Virus record (IMG/VR): IMGVR_UViG_3300044997_000480
Location: 1-45,207 of that record
Direction: 5' to 3' (one strand)
From: a virus
DNA length: 45,207 nt
In this document: positions 1 through 7,207 of the stretch, one piece after another
Position numbering within the stretch: position 1 is the first letter of the stretch
Layout: every line of letters starts with the position of its first letter
Notes under the pieces: generated by a model
The model's database searches: none
Seen by the model: only the letters and a program-made list of their open reading frames with translations
What the model was told of the DNA's origin: nothing
Program-made: the position numbers and the translations under genes

Positions 1-20
1 CATTATTGCGTTGTGTAATA

Positions 21-29
21 GTATTTATG
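21..29 (-). promoter_or_regulatory. Late-promoter-like motif CATAAATAC
   Basis: Read on the minus strand, CATAAATAC matches the T4 late promoter consensus TATAAATA at seven of eight positions. It overlaps the TAA stop of the glycosyltransferase-like gene (25-27) and points to a minus-strand ATG at 3-1, the first codon of a gene that lies outside the window. Promoter function is inferred from the motif and from gp55 being encoded here. Confidence 0.55.
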
Positions 30-1092
30 AAGTTTCGCCATTAAGCTGGGATACCAAAGGATCTAGTATGCTTTTTTCAACATTACCCGAATGGAACCAG
101 TGATAGTTGTGTTCTATTTGGAACCGATTGGCTTTCCACCAAGCTTCGGGATTTTCAGCATGCTCAAGCACACGATCAACGATCATTTCCAATCGACTCT
201 GTATTTTATACTCAAAATCATAGCTGTCATCAAATGTGTAGAATCCCAGTTTCTGTAACCAAGAAGCTGTGCCCGGAGCTCCTGCTATTAAAAATAGCTG
301 CCCTGCCGCAATAGGCTTCCAAATTTTTTCACTGGTAAAGCTAACTACTGCTGATGTTTCTGTAACAATGTTACACCATGTATCCTGATAGGCAGGATGA
401 TTGATACTATGATCATTAACTCCTTGTTGTTCACCAGACCAAGCCAATGGAAAATCAGCTAGGCTTTCTAAACACTGACTGTACAGCTCTTGATTAACAA
501 ACTTATTGACATTGCGATAGTGATGCGGTGTCATTTTAAATCCCTGATAGGGACAGCGATCGTAAAAAGTGTAAACAAAATGATCTAGCAATCCTGCCCG
601 CTTGATCAAAGTGTATAATATCAGTCTGTGAAATGTTGGATTCCTATTAAGACAACTGAAAACATGTTGTCTTGAACCAAAGTTAGCTTTTGGTAACTGT
701 TGCTTTTTAAAAACAAATAACCAGCTAGGATAGTTTATTTCTTGAATATGCTTATGTGATTGTAAAGTAAACTGACTCAAACCAAGATATGATTTCAATC
801 CCTTGGTTCGAGAAAACTCATCCAATACTTTAACTTTTTCTGTGTAATCATTCACAGGATCTTGTGTGCCGTCAAAGATGACCTGATTGAACTTTACCAT
901 GCTAGCCGACGCTCTATCTAAAACTTCGGTAGCATAGGATTCAATGTCTTCAGCTGATATTAGATTTATGTCAATGACTAATGTGGGCCTATGAACATGC
1001 TTGAGCAACGGTTCATAATGCTGTTGAGGATTGTTTTCAACAAAGTCAAACTTGCCGGTATTGAAATTATAGCGCCAATGCAGATCTTGCAT
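25..1092 (-). CDS. Glycosyltransferase-like protein (fucosyltransferase-type C-terminus)
   Basis: A 355-aa protein. Two segments resemble a family of phage and bacterial glycosyltransferases with a GT10/fucosyltransferase-like C-terminus: the segment around residues 144-160 (FSCLNRNPTFHRL) and the segment around 245-285 (SEKIWKPIAAGQLFLIAGAP followed by LGFYTFDDSYD), which looks like the nucleotide-sugar-binding half. There is no signal peptide or membrane segment, so it would act in the cytoplasm on a phage protein, DNA base or host glycan; the acceptor is unknown. It is the last complete gene downstream of the major capsid gene, behind a terminator and with its own late-promoter-like motif three bases before its ATG. 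Family assignment is from motif memory only. Confidence 0.6.
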   Translation of the reverse strand: MQDLHWRYNFNTGKFDFVENNPQQHYEPLLKHVHRPTLVIDINLISAEDIESYATEVLDRASASMVKFNQVIFDGTQDPVNDYTEKVKVLDEFSRTKGLKSYLGLSQFTLQSHKHIQEINYPSWLFVFKKQQLPKANFGSRQHVFSCLNRNPTFHRLILYTLIKRAGLLDHFVYTFYDRCPYQGFKMTPHHYRNVNKFVNQELYSQCLESLADFPLAWSGEQQGVNDHSINHPAYQDTWCNIVTETSAVVSFTSEKIWKPIAAGQLFLIAGAPGTASWLQKLGFYTFDDSYDFEYKIQSRLEMIVDRVLEHAENPEAWWKANRFQIEHNYHWFHSGNVEKSILDPLVSQLNGETS

Positions 1093-1095
1093 TGC

Positions 1096-1105
1096 AATAC
1101 TTATG
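1096..1105 (-). promoter_or_regulatory. Late-promoter-like motif CATAAGTATT
   Basis: Minus-strand CATAAGTATT sits three bases before the ATG of the glycosyltransferase-like gene and contains the TAA stop of the upstream 45-aa ORF (1101-1103). It resembles TATAAATA with A-to-G at the sixth position. If used as a late promoter, the transcript would have almost no leader. Confidence 0.45.
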
Positions 1106-1238
1106 GTGTTTTTACTACCAAACTATGATTAGCAGGAGGTGGTAATGTTTTTGATACTAGATGGCCTATTGGATTGCCAACAGGAGCTTGTAGTCGTGGT
1201 GCCGGAGTTCCTATACCAAAGTTAATTTTTGAAATCAT
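1101..1238 (-). CDS. Small hypothetical protein (45 aa)
   Basis: An ORF of 45 codons starting MISKINFGIGTP and ending SLVVKTP, rich in proline and glycine, with no recognisable domain. It fills the gap between the gp23 terminator and the glycosyltransferase-like gene. Support for it being real: a late-promoter-like TATAAGTATT lies three bases before its ATG, and its stop codon is woven into the next such motif, the same arrangement seen at larger genes here. No clear Shine-Dalgarno is visible. Function unknown. Confidence 0.4.
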   Translation of the reverse strand: MISKINFGIGTPAPRLQAPVGNPIGHLVSKTLPPPANHSLVVKTP

Positions 1239-1241
1239 GTT

Positions 1242-1251
1242 AATACTTATA
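1242..1251 (-). promoter_or_regulatory. Late-promoter-like motif TATAAGTATT
   Basis: Minus-strand TATAAGTATT, one mismatch from the T4 late consensus TATAAATA, ends three bases before the ATG of the 45-aa ORF and lies just downstream of the gp23 terminator, so it could restart transcription for the last two genes. Confidence 0.5.
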
Positions 1252-1258
1252 GCCAAAC

Positions 1259-1282
1259 AAAAACCCGCCGAAGCAGGTTTTT
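1259..1282 (-). terminator. Rho-independent terminator after gp23
   Basis: On the minus strand a 10-bp stem (AAAAACCTGC pairing with GCGGGTTTTT, one G-T pair) closes a TTCG tetraloop and ends in a T run. It lies about 30 nt after the gp23 stop codon. The A/T symmetry would let it act in both directions. A second small stem (AAACAC-TTTC-GTGTTT, about 1290-1305) sits between the stop codon and the terminator. Confidence 0.9.
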
Positions 1283-1308
1283 GAGATCAAAACACTTTCG
1301 TGTTTGGA

Positions 1309-2505
1309 TTAGCTGAAGCTGAGGTTAGATACAGCGATCTCACCAACATAATCACCAGCGTTACCAAACGAACTTGCAGTGTTTGTAAGTTCGATGTAAC
1401 CATAGCGAGTCATAAAGCTGACTACTGGTTCGAATGTTGTAGGATCAAGTACAACACCGCTTGACATCAATGGGATGTATGGGCAGTAGAATGCGGCTGC
1501 ATCTGTTTCGCTTGCACCTTTGTAACCAACGAGAACTGGTGTACTGTCGTTAGCGTAGCTATCGCAGAACACACGCATTGCACCGTTCAATGTACCAACA
1601 AACTTGGTGTTTGTAGGTGCTTCGAAGGTACCTTCTGTGGTACGAGCAAAAGCAGAAGTTGTTGCTGACTGAAGAACAGTCAACGAAGCTGGAGATACAA
1701 CAGCAAAGTTACCAGCGCCACGACGTGTACGCTGAGCAATCAAGTTTGCAACACGGTTGATCAACACTGCCAAAGCGGCGTGTTCGTCACCAACGAATGT
1801 AGCTGTACCTGATACAGTAGCTTGGTTGTATGTAAACTCTGTTGCGGCAAGAGTGCGGAGTGACAAGAGGATCTCTTGGTCAATTTCAGCTGTGATTTCT
1901 TGAGCCAAAGCAGCCATGATTTCTGCTTCAATATCAATACCGTGCATAGCTTGTGCATCTTGTGCGGCTTCAAATGTCCAACGAGCTTGTAGCTTACGTG
2001 TCTTTGCTTCAACAGCTTGCTTCAAGATCTGAACGCTGATCTGCTTACCACCGTTACCTTCAAGGGTAGCAGTAGCAGCACCAGTATAAGTGGTGGCAGT
2101 ACCAGTGTCCTTAGGCACTGTTGAGTATGCTTGAGCAATCTTGAATGGGCTCAGTGCTTCTTCACCAGCTGTAACTGATGTTTGTGCGGCTGAGTTGTCT
2201 GTCAAGCTCTGGGCATAACGTACACGCAATGTGTGGATTTGTCCTACTGGACCTGTCATTGGCTGAACACCAACCAACTCGTTAGCGATAACAGTTGGCA
2301 TAACACGTCGAATAACTGGCAGAATCACACGGTTAAGTGTGGCGATGTTACCAGAAACAGTAGAACCAGAACTTGCGTTCTCTTTCAAATACTTGCGAGT
2401 GTTTTCGAGAATAACACCCATTGTGTTGCGGCGAGCACCATTCAAACCTTCCATGAGGGCTTCTTTGGTCTCATCCCAACGGCTTTCTAGTAGTTCTTGT
2501 GACAT
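1309..2505 (-). CDS. 23: Major capsid protein (gp23)
   Basis: A 398-aa protein with the T4-type major capsid signature near the N-terminus: residues about 50-90 contain ATLNRVILPVIRRVMPTVIA followed by a GPVGQIHTLRVRY segment, strongly conserved in marine T4-like phages. It is shorter than T4 gp23 (521 aa), as is usual for the marine group. The N-terminal 40 or so residues are charged and probably removed by the gp21 protease; YLKE at residues 39-42 fits the L-x-E cleavage rule (inference). AGGAGACATT precedes the ATG, giving a strong ribosome site as expected for the most abundant virion protein. It is followed by a strong terminator and is the last gene of the capsid cassette. Confidence 0.95.
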   Translation of the reverse strand: MSQELLESRWDETKEALMEGLNGARRNTMGVILENTRKYLKENASSGSTVSGNIATLNRVILPVIRRVMPTVIANELVGVQPMTGPVGQIHTLRVRYAQSLTDNSAAQTSVTAGEEALSPFKIAQAYSTVPKDTGTATTYTGAATATLEGNGGKQISVQILKQAVEAKTRKLQARWTFEAAQDAQAMHGIDIEAEIMAALAQEITAEIDQEILLSLRTLAATEFTYNQATVSGTATFVGDEHAALAVLINRVANLIAQRTRRGAGNFAVVSPASLTVLQSATTSAFARTTEGTFEAPTNTKFVGTLNGAMRVFCDSYANDSTPVLVGYKGASETDAAAFYCPYIPLMSSGVVLDPTTFEPVVSFMTRYGYIELTNTASSFGNAGDYVGEIAVSNLSFS

Positions 2506-2531
2506 AATGTCTCCTTCTTCCTTCCTAAGAA

Positions 2532-3620
2532 TTAGAGCCCTGCCAGGCGTTTGAGGTCAATCACATTACTGCGATCTTCCGCTACAACCTTTGCAGATTT
2601 ATCACCGGTGACTTCAGTAACACTCTCAGCAATCACTTGTTTGGCTTTTGCTGGTTTGTTATCTGCTAGTACAGCTGGTAGATATTTTTCGAAAGCGTTC
2701 TTTAAGCGAGATGTTTGAACGTTTTCGAGGAGATTCTTCATAACACCAGCTTTTTCCTCATTGAGAGGTCCAAGCAGTTCGTCCATGAGCTTTGCTCGCT
2801 CATTGGATTCACGGATTATGCGAATCTCACGATCTTTTGATTCAACGAGAGTTTTGGCCTTCTCGGTGAACTTGATGGCTTCGGCCAACTTCTGGTCTTT
2901 GGTAGCGATGATGCTGTTGAGCTTACGAATTTCTGTGTTCTCATTGAGGTGAGTTGCACCAAATTCTGCGGCATACGCTTCAAAAATACGACGACCAAAG
3001 TTATTCTCACGAGCAACTTTGATGTCTTCCTGGAGTTGACTGAGTTCAGCCTTGAGATGCTTGGCTACAGAACGGCTCATCTTGTCTGCAGATTCTTTTA
3101 CAAATCGTGCTTTCAAAGTTTCAAGCTGTTTGCGAGCTTCACGTACCAAACGTACTTTGGTTTCCACCGCTTCACGTTTGTCTTGTGCAAACTCACGAAT
3201 TTCTTGAGCAAGAGCTTTTACAACAAAACTTTCAAGTTTATTGATTGATTCTGTGTGAACTTTGCGATCTTTACGCAGTTCGCCAATCTCTTCGGCAAGT
3301 TTAGAAACCATAAAGTCGTTGAACTTTGTAGCTGATTCCTTCATCTTGACGTTGAACTTGACGCGATCTTCTGTCAATGCTTGCTTTTCAGCAGCCACGG
3401 CTTGAATCTCTGCGGCGAGACCTTCTGTTACCATGCGATCTAGGGCTTCCACCATTACTTGTTTGTCATGCTCATAGCGTTGTGCAAACTCTTCTCTTAG
3501 TTCTGCACGTACCACCTCGCGAGCTTCGTTCAGCTTTTGTTCCCATTGTTCTGAGATTGCTGTACGAGTTTCCTCGTTGATTAGGTCGCTATCTAGTAAC
3601 GGTTTGATGGCATCTAGCAT
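2532..3620 (-). CDS. 22: Prohead core scaffolding protein (gp22)
   Basis: A 362-aa, highly charged, mostly helical protein with long coiled-coil-like stretches rich in K, E, R and A (for example residues 60-190), as expected for the internal scaffold around which gp23 assembles and which gp21 then digests. Position between gp21 and gp23 matches T4 exactly. The C-terminal SNVIDLKRLAGL tail resembles gp22 ends in marine T4-like phages. An AGGAG ribosome site lies just before the ATG. No catalytic residues are expected. Assignment rests mainly on gene order plus composition. Confidence 0.88.
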   Translation of the reverse strand: MLDAIKPLLDSDLINEETRTAISEQWEQKLNEAREVVRAELREEFAQRYEHDKQVMVEALDRMVTEGLAAEIQAVAAEKQALTEDRVKFNVKMKESATKFNDFMVSKLAEEIGELRKDRKVHTESINKLESFVVKALAQEIREFAQDKREAVETKVRLVREARKQLETLKARFVKESADKMSRSVAKHLKAELSQLQEDIKVARENNFGRRIFEAYAAEFGATHLNENTEIRKLNSIIATKDQKLAEAIKFTEKAKTLVESKDREIRIIRESNERAKLMDELLGPLNEEKAGVMKNLLENVQTSRLKNAFEKYLPAVLADNKPAKAKQVIAESVTEVTGDKSAKVVAEDRSNVIDLKRLAGL

Positions 3621-3629
3621 GAATTTCTC

Positions 3630-4253
3630 CTAAATCTTGAGATCTTTGATCAATCGAGTTACCTCGTCTCTCAAATATCTCTGTACCTTATTGTCCTCAC
3701 CAGCATCCTTTGCTATTTCTAACACTCGATGACCATATTTCATGTTCATCAAGCCTTCGTAAACTGCTGTTGGATATGCGTTGGGCGCACTGGGTTGGGC
3801 AACAACATCGACAGTGACGATTTCAAAGTCACTGACTTGTCCATTGGCCTCGTTAACGTTTCCGCTACCGCGGCTTGAAACTCCTAGTTTCACACCACTT
3901 TCTAACATGGTGCGCACCAAATTACCCATTGGTGTTGGAATTATTTTGAGCTTACCATAGCCGTTGGGGCCATCTATCCACATTTCTGTGATCATATGAC
4001 TGCAACGATCTAAGTTGATTTTAAGGTCATCTGGGTGATCAACCTCACCTAGAACACTATATCCACCATTGATCTGCTCGTTAAGAGTTTTAACAGCACG
4101 TTCAATTTCACTAACAGGATATACACGCTCATTAGCGTTTTTAACTCCACCTTGAATGCAGATACCTTTCATATAAAGGTCCTTACCATCGACGCTCTCA
4201 ACAACAATGCGCGCAGCGTCGAAAGTAAGGTGTTCTCTTAGGTAACGAGCCAT
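3630..4253 (-). CDS. 21: Prohead maturation protease (gp21)
   Basis: A 207-aa serine protease of the T4 gp21/herpesvirus assemblin-like group. Likely catalytic residues are His73 in LGEVDHPDD and the serine of GVSSRGSG (residues 124-131), followed by a conserved VDVVAQPSAPNAYP strand (149-162). It activates during prohead maturation, digesting the core proteins and trimming gp23. It lies between the acidic core protein and gp22, the T4 order. Slightly short compared with T4 gp21 (212 aa) but with all landmark motifs. Confidence 0.93.
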   Translation of the reverse strand: MARYLREHLTFDAARIVVESVDGKDLYMKGICIQGGVKNANERVYPVSEIERAVKTLNEQINGGYSVLGEVDHPDDLKINLDRCSHMITEMWIDGPNGYGKLKIIPTPMGNLVRTMLESGVKLGVSSRGSGNVNEANGQVSDFEIVTVDVVAQPSAPNAYPTAVYEGLMNMKYGHRVLEIAKDAGEDNKVQRYLRDEVTRLIKDLKI

Positions 4254-4270
4254 AACCTTGAACTAACTTA

Positions 4271-5050
4271 TTAGTAAGGGCTCTTGGTGTTTACACCAGT
4301 AGCCTGTGCTGATTGTGGCTTGGTAGCAGGAGATTGCTTAACTGTGCTCTTTGCTGGAGCATTTTGTACATTACCAATCATGTCTTTAGCTGTAGGAGCT
4401 GGGCGACCTTTTTCGTCAGCGCCGTGGCTCATCACAGGCTTGCCATCCATGCCTCTTGCACCGCTGTTGGCAGCAACAGTGGATTTCTTATTGATATTGA
4501 CTTCTTCAGACTTGACCGGAGCAGGAGCGGCTTTTAGATTGATGGCTTCTTCAAGCCCTTCCATGGTCTCATCTTCTAGGTCCATATCTGCAATGTCGGT
4601 TTGATCCATACCGTCGGTAGCCATGTCATCGTTACCAACTTCAATGTCCATTTCGTCTTCGCCTTCTTGGCCGTCGTCGCTCATTAGAGCTTCAAATTCA
4701 GCCATGAGTTCGTCGAGTTTGTCTTCAAGATCAACCACGCGATCTTCTAGATCTTCACCAGACTCTTCTTTGCCTTCCATTGACAAGCCTTGTTCTTCAG
4801 TCTCAATGTCATCAATAAGGTCATCGGCTTGATCGCCGCCCATTTTATCCATCATAGACTCGTCAAGATCTTCGTCATTAGCTTCGTCAAGTTCTTCTTC
4901 GTCAAGATCTTCGTCATTAGCTTCTTCTTCAGCCATCAGTTCTTCATAGATACCGCGGCTTTTTTCAACAACGATCTCGTGAAAAAGATCGCGAGCTTTT
5001 TGCTCTTCGTCGTTGATGACGTATTCAATGAGCTGTTCAAATTTGTTCAT
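4271..5050 (-). CDS. Acidic prohead-core protein (gp67/gp68 position)
   Basis: A 259-aa, extremely acidic protein: residues 35-170 are dominated by D and E, and the C-terminal third turns into a low-complexity P/A/K/S tail. The first 35 residues are helical and mixed in charge. In T4 the small core proteins gp67 and gp68 lie between gp20 and gp21; this gene occupies that place and probably forms part of the internal core degraded by gp21. Sequence homology to gp67 or gp68 is not obvious, so the role is inferred from position and composition. A late-promoter-like TTAAATAT lies about 30 nt upstream and a GGAGG ribosome site precedes the ATG. It carries an in-frame duplication (see 4860-4924). 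Confidence 0.7.
   Translation of the reverse strand: MNKFEQLIEYVINDEEQKARDLFHEIVVEKSRGIYEELMAEEEANDEDLDEEELDEANDEDLDESMMDKMGGDQADDLIDDIETEEQGLSMEGKEESGEDLEDRVVDLEDKLDELMAEFEALMSDDGQEGEDEMDIEVGNDDMATDGMDQTDIADMDLEDETMEGLEEAINLKAAPAPVKSEEVNINKKSTVAANSGARGMDGKPVMSHGADEKGRPAPTAKDMIGNVQNAPAKSTVKQSPATKPQSAQATGVNTKSPY
4860..4924. repeat. 26-bp direct repeat in the acidic core gene
   Basis: Two identical 26-bp copies (4860-4885 and 4899-4924) lie 39 bp apart, a multiple of three, so the protein repeats EANDEDLDE. This looks like a recent in-frame duplication by slippage. Confidence 0.85.
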
Positions 5051-5079
5051 AAGATTCCTCCAAAGTTATGGCTCTGTTT

Positions 5080-5088
5080 AATATTTAA
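5080..5088 (-). promoter_or_regulatory. Late-promoter-like motif TTAAATATT
   Basis: Minus-strand CTTAAATATT lies about 30 nt upstream of the acidic core gene in the 115-nt gap after the 72-aa gene. Unlike most such motifs here it leaves room for a leader with a GGAGG ribosome site. Confidence 0.5.
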
Positions 5089-5165
5089 GCAATATTACAA
5101 AAAACATAGTGGTTTATGGGGTAAAAGTGGTAGAAAATGATATTTCTACCGAGATAAGACCGCGA

Positions 5166-5384
5166 TTAAACTGCTGTAGCGGCCGGGGGCATGTACTGTC
5201 GTTTGACGTCTTTGAGTTTTTCTTTGTATTCAAAGGTGCGCACATCGTTCATCCTGCGCAGTTTGTTGATCTGACGCAGTGTGAGTTTGGTTTTGCGTAG
5301 TTGCCCTAGCTGAGGTTGAGAGTTATCGTCTTCGACATCTTGATAACCCGCAGGATCTTTTTGAAAAAACTCTAGTAGCATCAT
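5166..5384 (-). CDS. Small conserved capsid-cassette protein (72 aa)
   Basis: A 72-aa basic protein whose core, LRKTKLTLRQINKLRRMND (about residues 29-47) followed by a YKEKLKDVKRQY helix, I recall as typical of a small protein next to the portal gene in marine T4-like phages. It lies between gp20 and the acidic core protein, where T4 has gp67, but is basic rather than acidic, so it is not simply gp67. It starts MMLL; a late-promoter-like TAATAAATAC ends six bases before the ATG. Role in head assembly is inferred from position only. Confidence 0.75.
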   Translation of the reverse strand: MMLLEFFQKDPAGYQDVEDDNSQPQLGQLRKTKLTLRQINKLRRMNDVRTFEYKEKLKDVKRQYMPPAATAV

Positions 5385-5390
5385 AGTGTT

Positions 5391-5400
5391 GTATTTATTA
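5391..5400 (-). promoter_or_regulatory. Late-promoter-like motif TAATAAATAC
   Basis: Minus-strand TAATAAATAC begins with the TAA stop of gp20 (5398-5400) and ends six bases before the ATG of the 72-aa gene. It matches TATAAATA at seven of eight positions (AATAAATA). Confidence 0.55.
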
Positions 5401-7191
5401 GATTGTGGGCACAGGTGCAGCTACGCCACCAGCAGGACTTACGCCACCGGGCGCAGGCGCACCTGGTGTTATGGTACCCTGTGCCGCGATACCACCTTTA
5501 GGTGCGGCAACGGCTGCCGCAACTTCTTCACCGGCCTCTATATCAGTTTCTAAATCTGCAGGACTGATACCTACGCTACGCAGATCCTGTCCGCTCTGTG
5601 TTTGCAGTTTGGGCTCGTCGCGCTCTTCTTTCCACATCTGTTCGTTATCGTTGATCTCATCTTCACTGAGTCCAAGATAGCGTTTCATCAAGAAACGCTT
5701 GCTGAGATAAGGCAATGTTTCCAAGCCTTGGAATGCAGTCATCCTAGTGGTATCCAGTTCGGCCTGGCGATAACTTGCAAAGTTTTGTGGTGGTGCAAAC
5801 TTTATGCTGAACAGGCCAGCATCAATGTTAAAGCCTCTCCAACGTAGGAACATCTTGAATTCATCGTCTAGTTTTTGACAAATCTGGCGTTGTAGCCGTT
5901 CGCAATACTGGTTGAAACGATATTCCTGTATCAGCGCAGTGCCTACACGACCGTCATTCATAGGGCGGTCTGAATCATCTGGGCCTGTGGGCAAATAGCT
6001 ACTAGGCACACGCAGACCGCGACACATCTTGTTGTTGAAATACTTTAAGTCATCGATTTCGCCTAGATTCTGGCCGCCTTGCAGAGTAGTTACGTCTGAT
6101 CCGCGCCCTTCAGCTGTTTGTGGGAAAAAGTAATCTTCGTTGATGCTGAGTGGATTGTAGGTAGCATCCATGATGTTGGCACTGCCGCCAGTGTTTGATG
6201 GTATGCGACGCTGATGAATTTCGTTTTTTACTCGTTCCACAAACTGCATAGCCAAATGACTGGGCATGTTGCCCACGTCAATCTTAAAAATCCTGCGCTC
6301 GGGCGCACGACTGATACGATAGATCAAGATAGCATCTTCCAGCAGTTCTTTTTGCTTGAACACCTTGAAGATCATCTCTAAGATGCTTTGTCCAAATGGC
6401 CAGTAGTAATCTAGGCCTTCTGACAAACTGAGGTGTATCACATGCTTGGCGTCAATGCAGGTTTCATTTACCGATCGTTGAAAACGACTCTGTCCTGAAG
6501 AGTTAGGTGCATTGGGTGCTGTATAGTTGTAGGGTGCAGAATAACCACCCGATGGTGGTTGTGTGTTATAATCGTTAGTGGTCTTGGCTGCGATAGCAAG
6601 ACTTTGAAAGTTGGGATTGATGTCACGAATCACATACTGCTCGGGTCGTTTGCCTTCTGATTCGTTGACGATTACTCTAGCTACCTTGGTCATGTCTACC
6701 CAGAACATCTCAAAAGTTTCTGGATCTCGCACAAATACTTGATCGCCATACTTGAGCACATTGCGGAACATCTTGAAAATGCGATTGTCCAGTTTATTGA
6801 GCTTGGTCCACTGTTGCAGTTGTTTTTTAATGATGTCTACTTCGTTGTCTGTGGGTTTTTCCAAAAACCCCACTTCAAACGGTGTGCCATTGGCCTTGCA
6901 GGTCTGTGTTGAAAACTCTGCTACAATATCCAAACAGGCGTTGATTTCTGAATCACCGTCCATGTTTTCGTACTGATTGTAGCGTTCCATACGGTTAGGG
7001 TGGCCCACATATACTTCAGGTAACCGACTGGCATAGTTACGGAAAGCAAACTCAGTTTGTGCTTGGCCTTCGGTGCCGTAGCCTGTGCCGTAGTTTCGTC
7101 CACGGGGAATGTTGCCCGATATAGGACTCATCTGCCCGGCAGTGTTAGCTACCTTGAAATACTTTTTCCAACCTTTTTTATCTTCTGCCAT
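5398..7191 (-). CDS. 20: Portal vertex protein (gp20)
   Basis: A 597-aa portal protein, forming the dodecameric ring at the DNA-entry vertex that nucleates head assembly and docks the packaging motor and tail. The sequence has typical T4-type portal landmarks: MDGDSEINACLDIVAEFSTQ at about residues 76-95, HLSLSEGLDYYWPFGQSILE near 250-270, a KQKELLEDAILIYRISRAPE helix near 275-295, and GGQNLGEIDDLKYFNNKM near 372-390. T4 gp20 is 524 aa; the extra length is in the proline/alanine-rich C-terminal tail (residues about 540-597). It follows the tape measure gene by 16 nt and heads the capsid cassette. Confidence 0.95.
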   Translation of the reverse strand: MAEDKKGWKKYFKVANTAGQMSPISGNIPRGRNYGTGYGTEGQAQTEFAFRNYASRLPEVYVGHPNRMERYNQYENMDGDSEINACLDIVAEFSTQTCKANGTPFEVGFLEKPTDNEVDIIKKQLQQWTKLNKLDNRIFKMFRNVLKYGDQVFVRDPETFEMFWVDMTKVARVIVNESEGKRPEQYVIRDINPNFQSLAIAAKTTNDYNTQPPSGGYSAPYNYTAPNAPNSSGQSRFQRSVNETCIDAKHVIHLSLSEGLDYYWPFGQSILEMIFKVFKQKELLEDAILIYRISRAPERRIFKIDVGNMPSHLAMQFVERVKNEIHQRRIPSNTGGSANIMDATYNPLSINEDYFFPQTAEGRGSDVTTLQGGQNLGEIDDLKYFNNKMCRGLRVPSSYLPTGPDDSDRPMNDGRVGTALIQEYRFNQYCERLQRQICQKLDDEFKMFLRWRGFNIDAGLFSIKFAPPQNFASYRQAELDTTRMTAFQGLETLPYLSKRFLMKRYLGLSEDEINDNEQMWKEERDEPKLQTQSGQDLRSVGISPADLETDIEAGEEVAAAVAAPKGGIAAQGTITPGAPAPGGVSPAGGVAAPVPTI

Positions 7192-7196
7192 AGTGC

Positions 7197-7206
7197 TATA
7201 TTTAAC
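7197..7206 (-). promoter_or_regulatory. Late-promoter-like motif GTTAAATATA
   Basis: Minus-strand GTTAAATATA lies in the short gap between the tape measure stop and gp20, with the TAAATA block ending seven bases before the gp20 ATG. Confidence 0.45.
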
Positions 7207-7207
7207 G

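Noticed and set aside
5405-5680. Plus-strand frame over the gp20 C-terminus (GAGAPG-rich)
   Set aside because: It is the complement of the low-complexity P/A/G tail of the portal protein.
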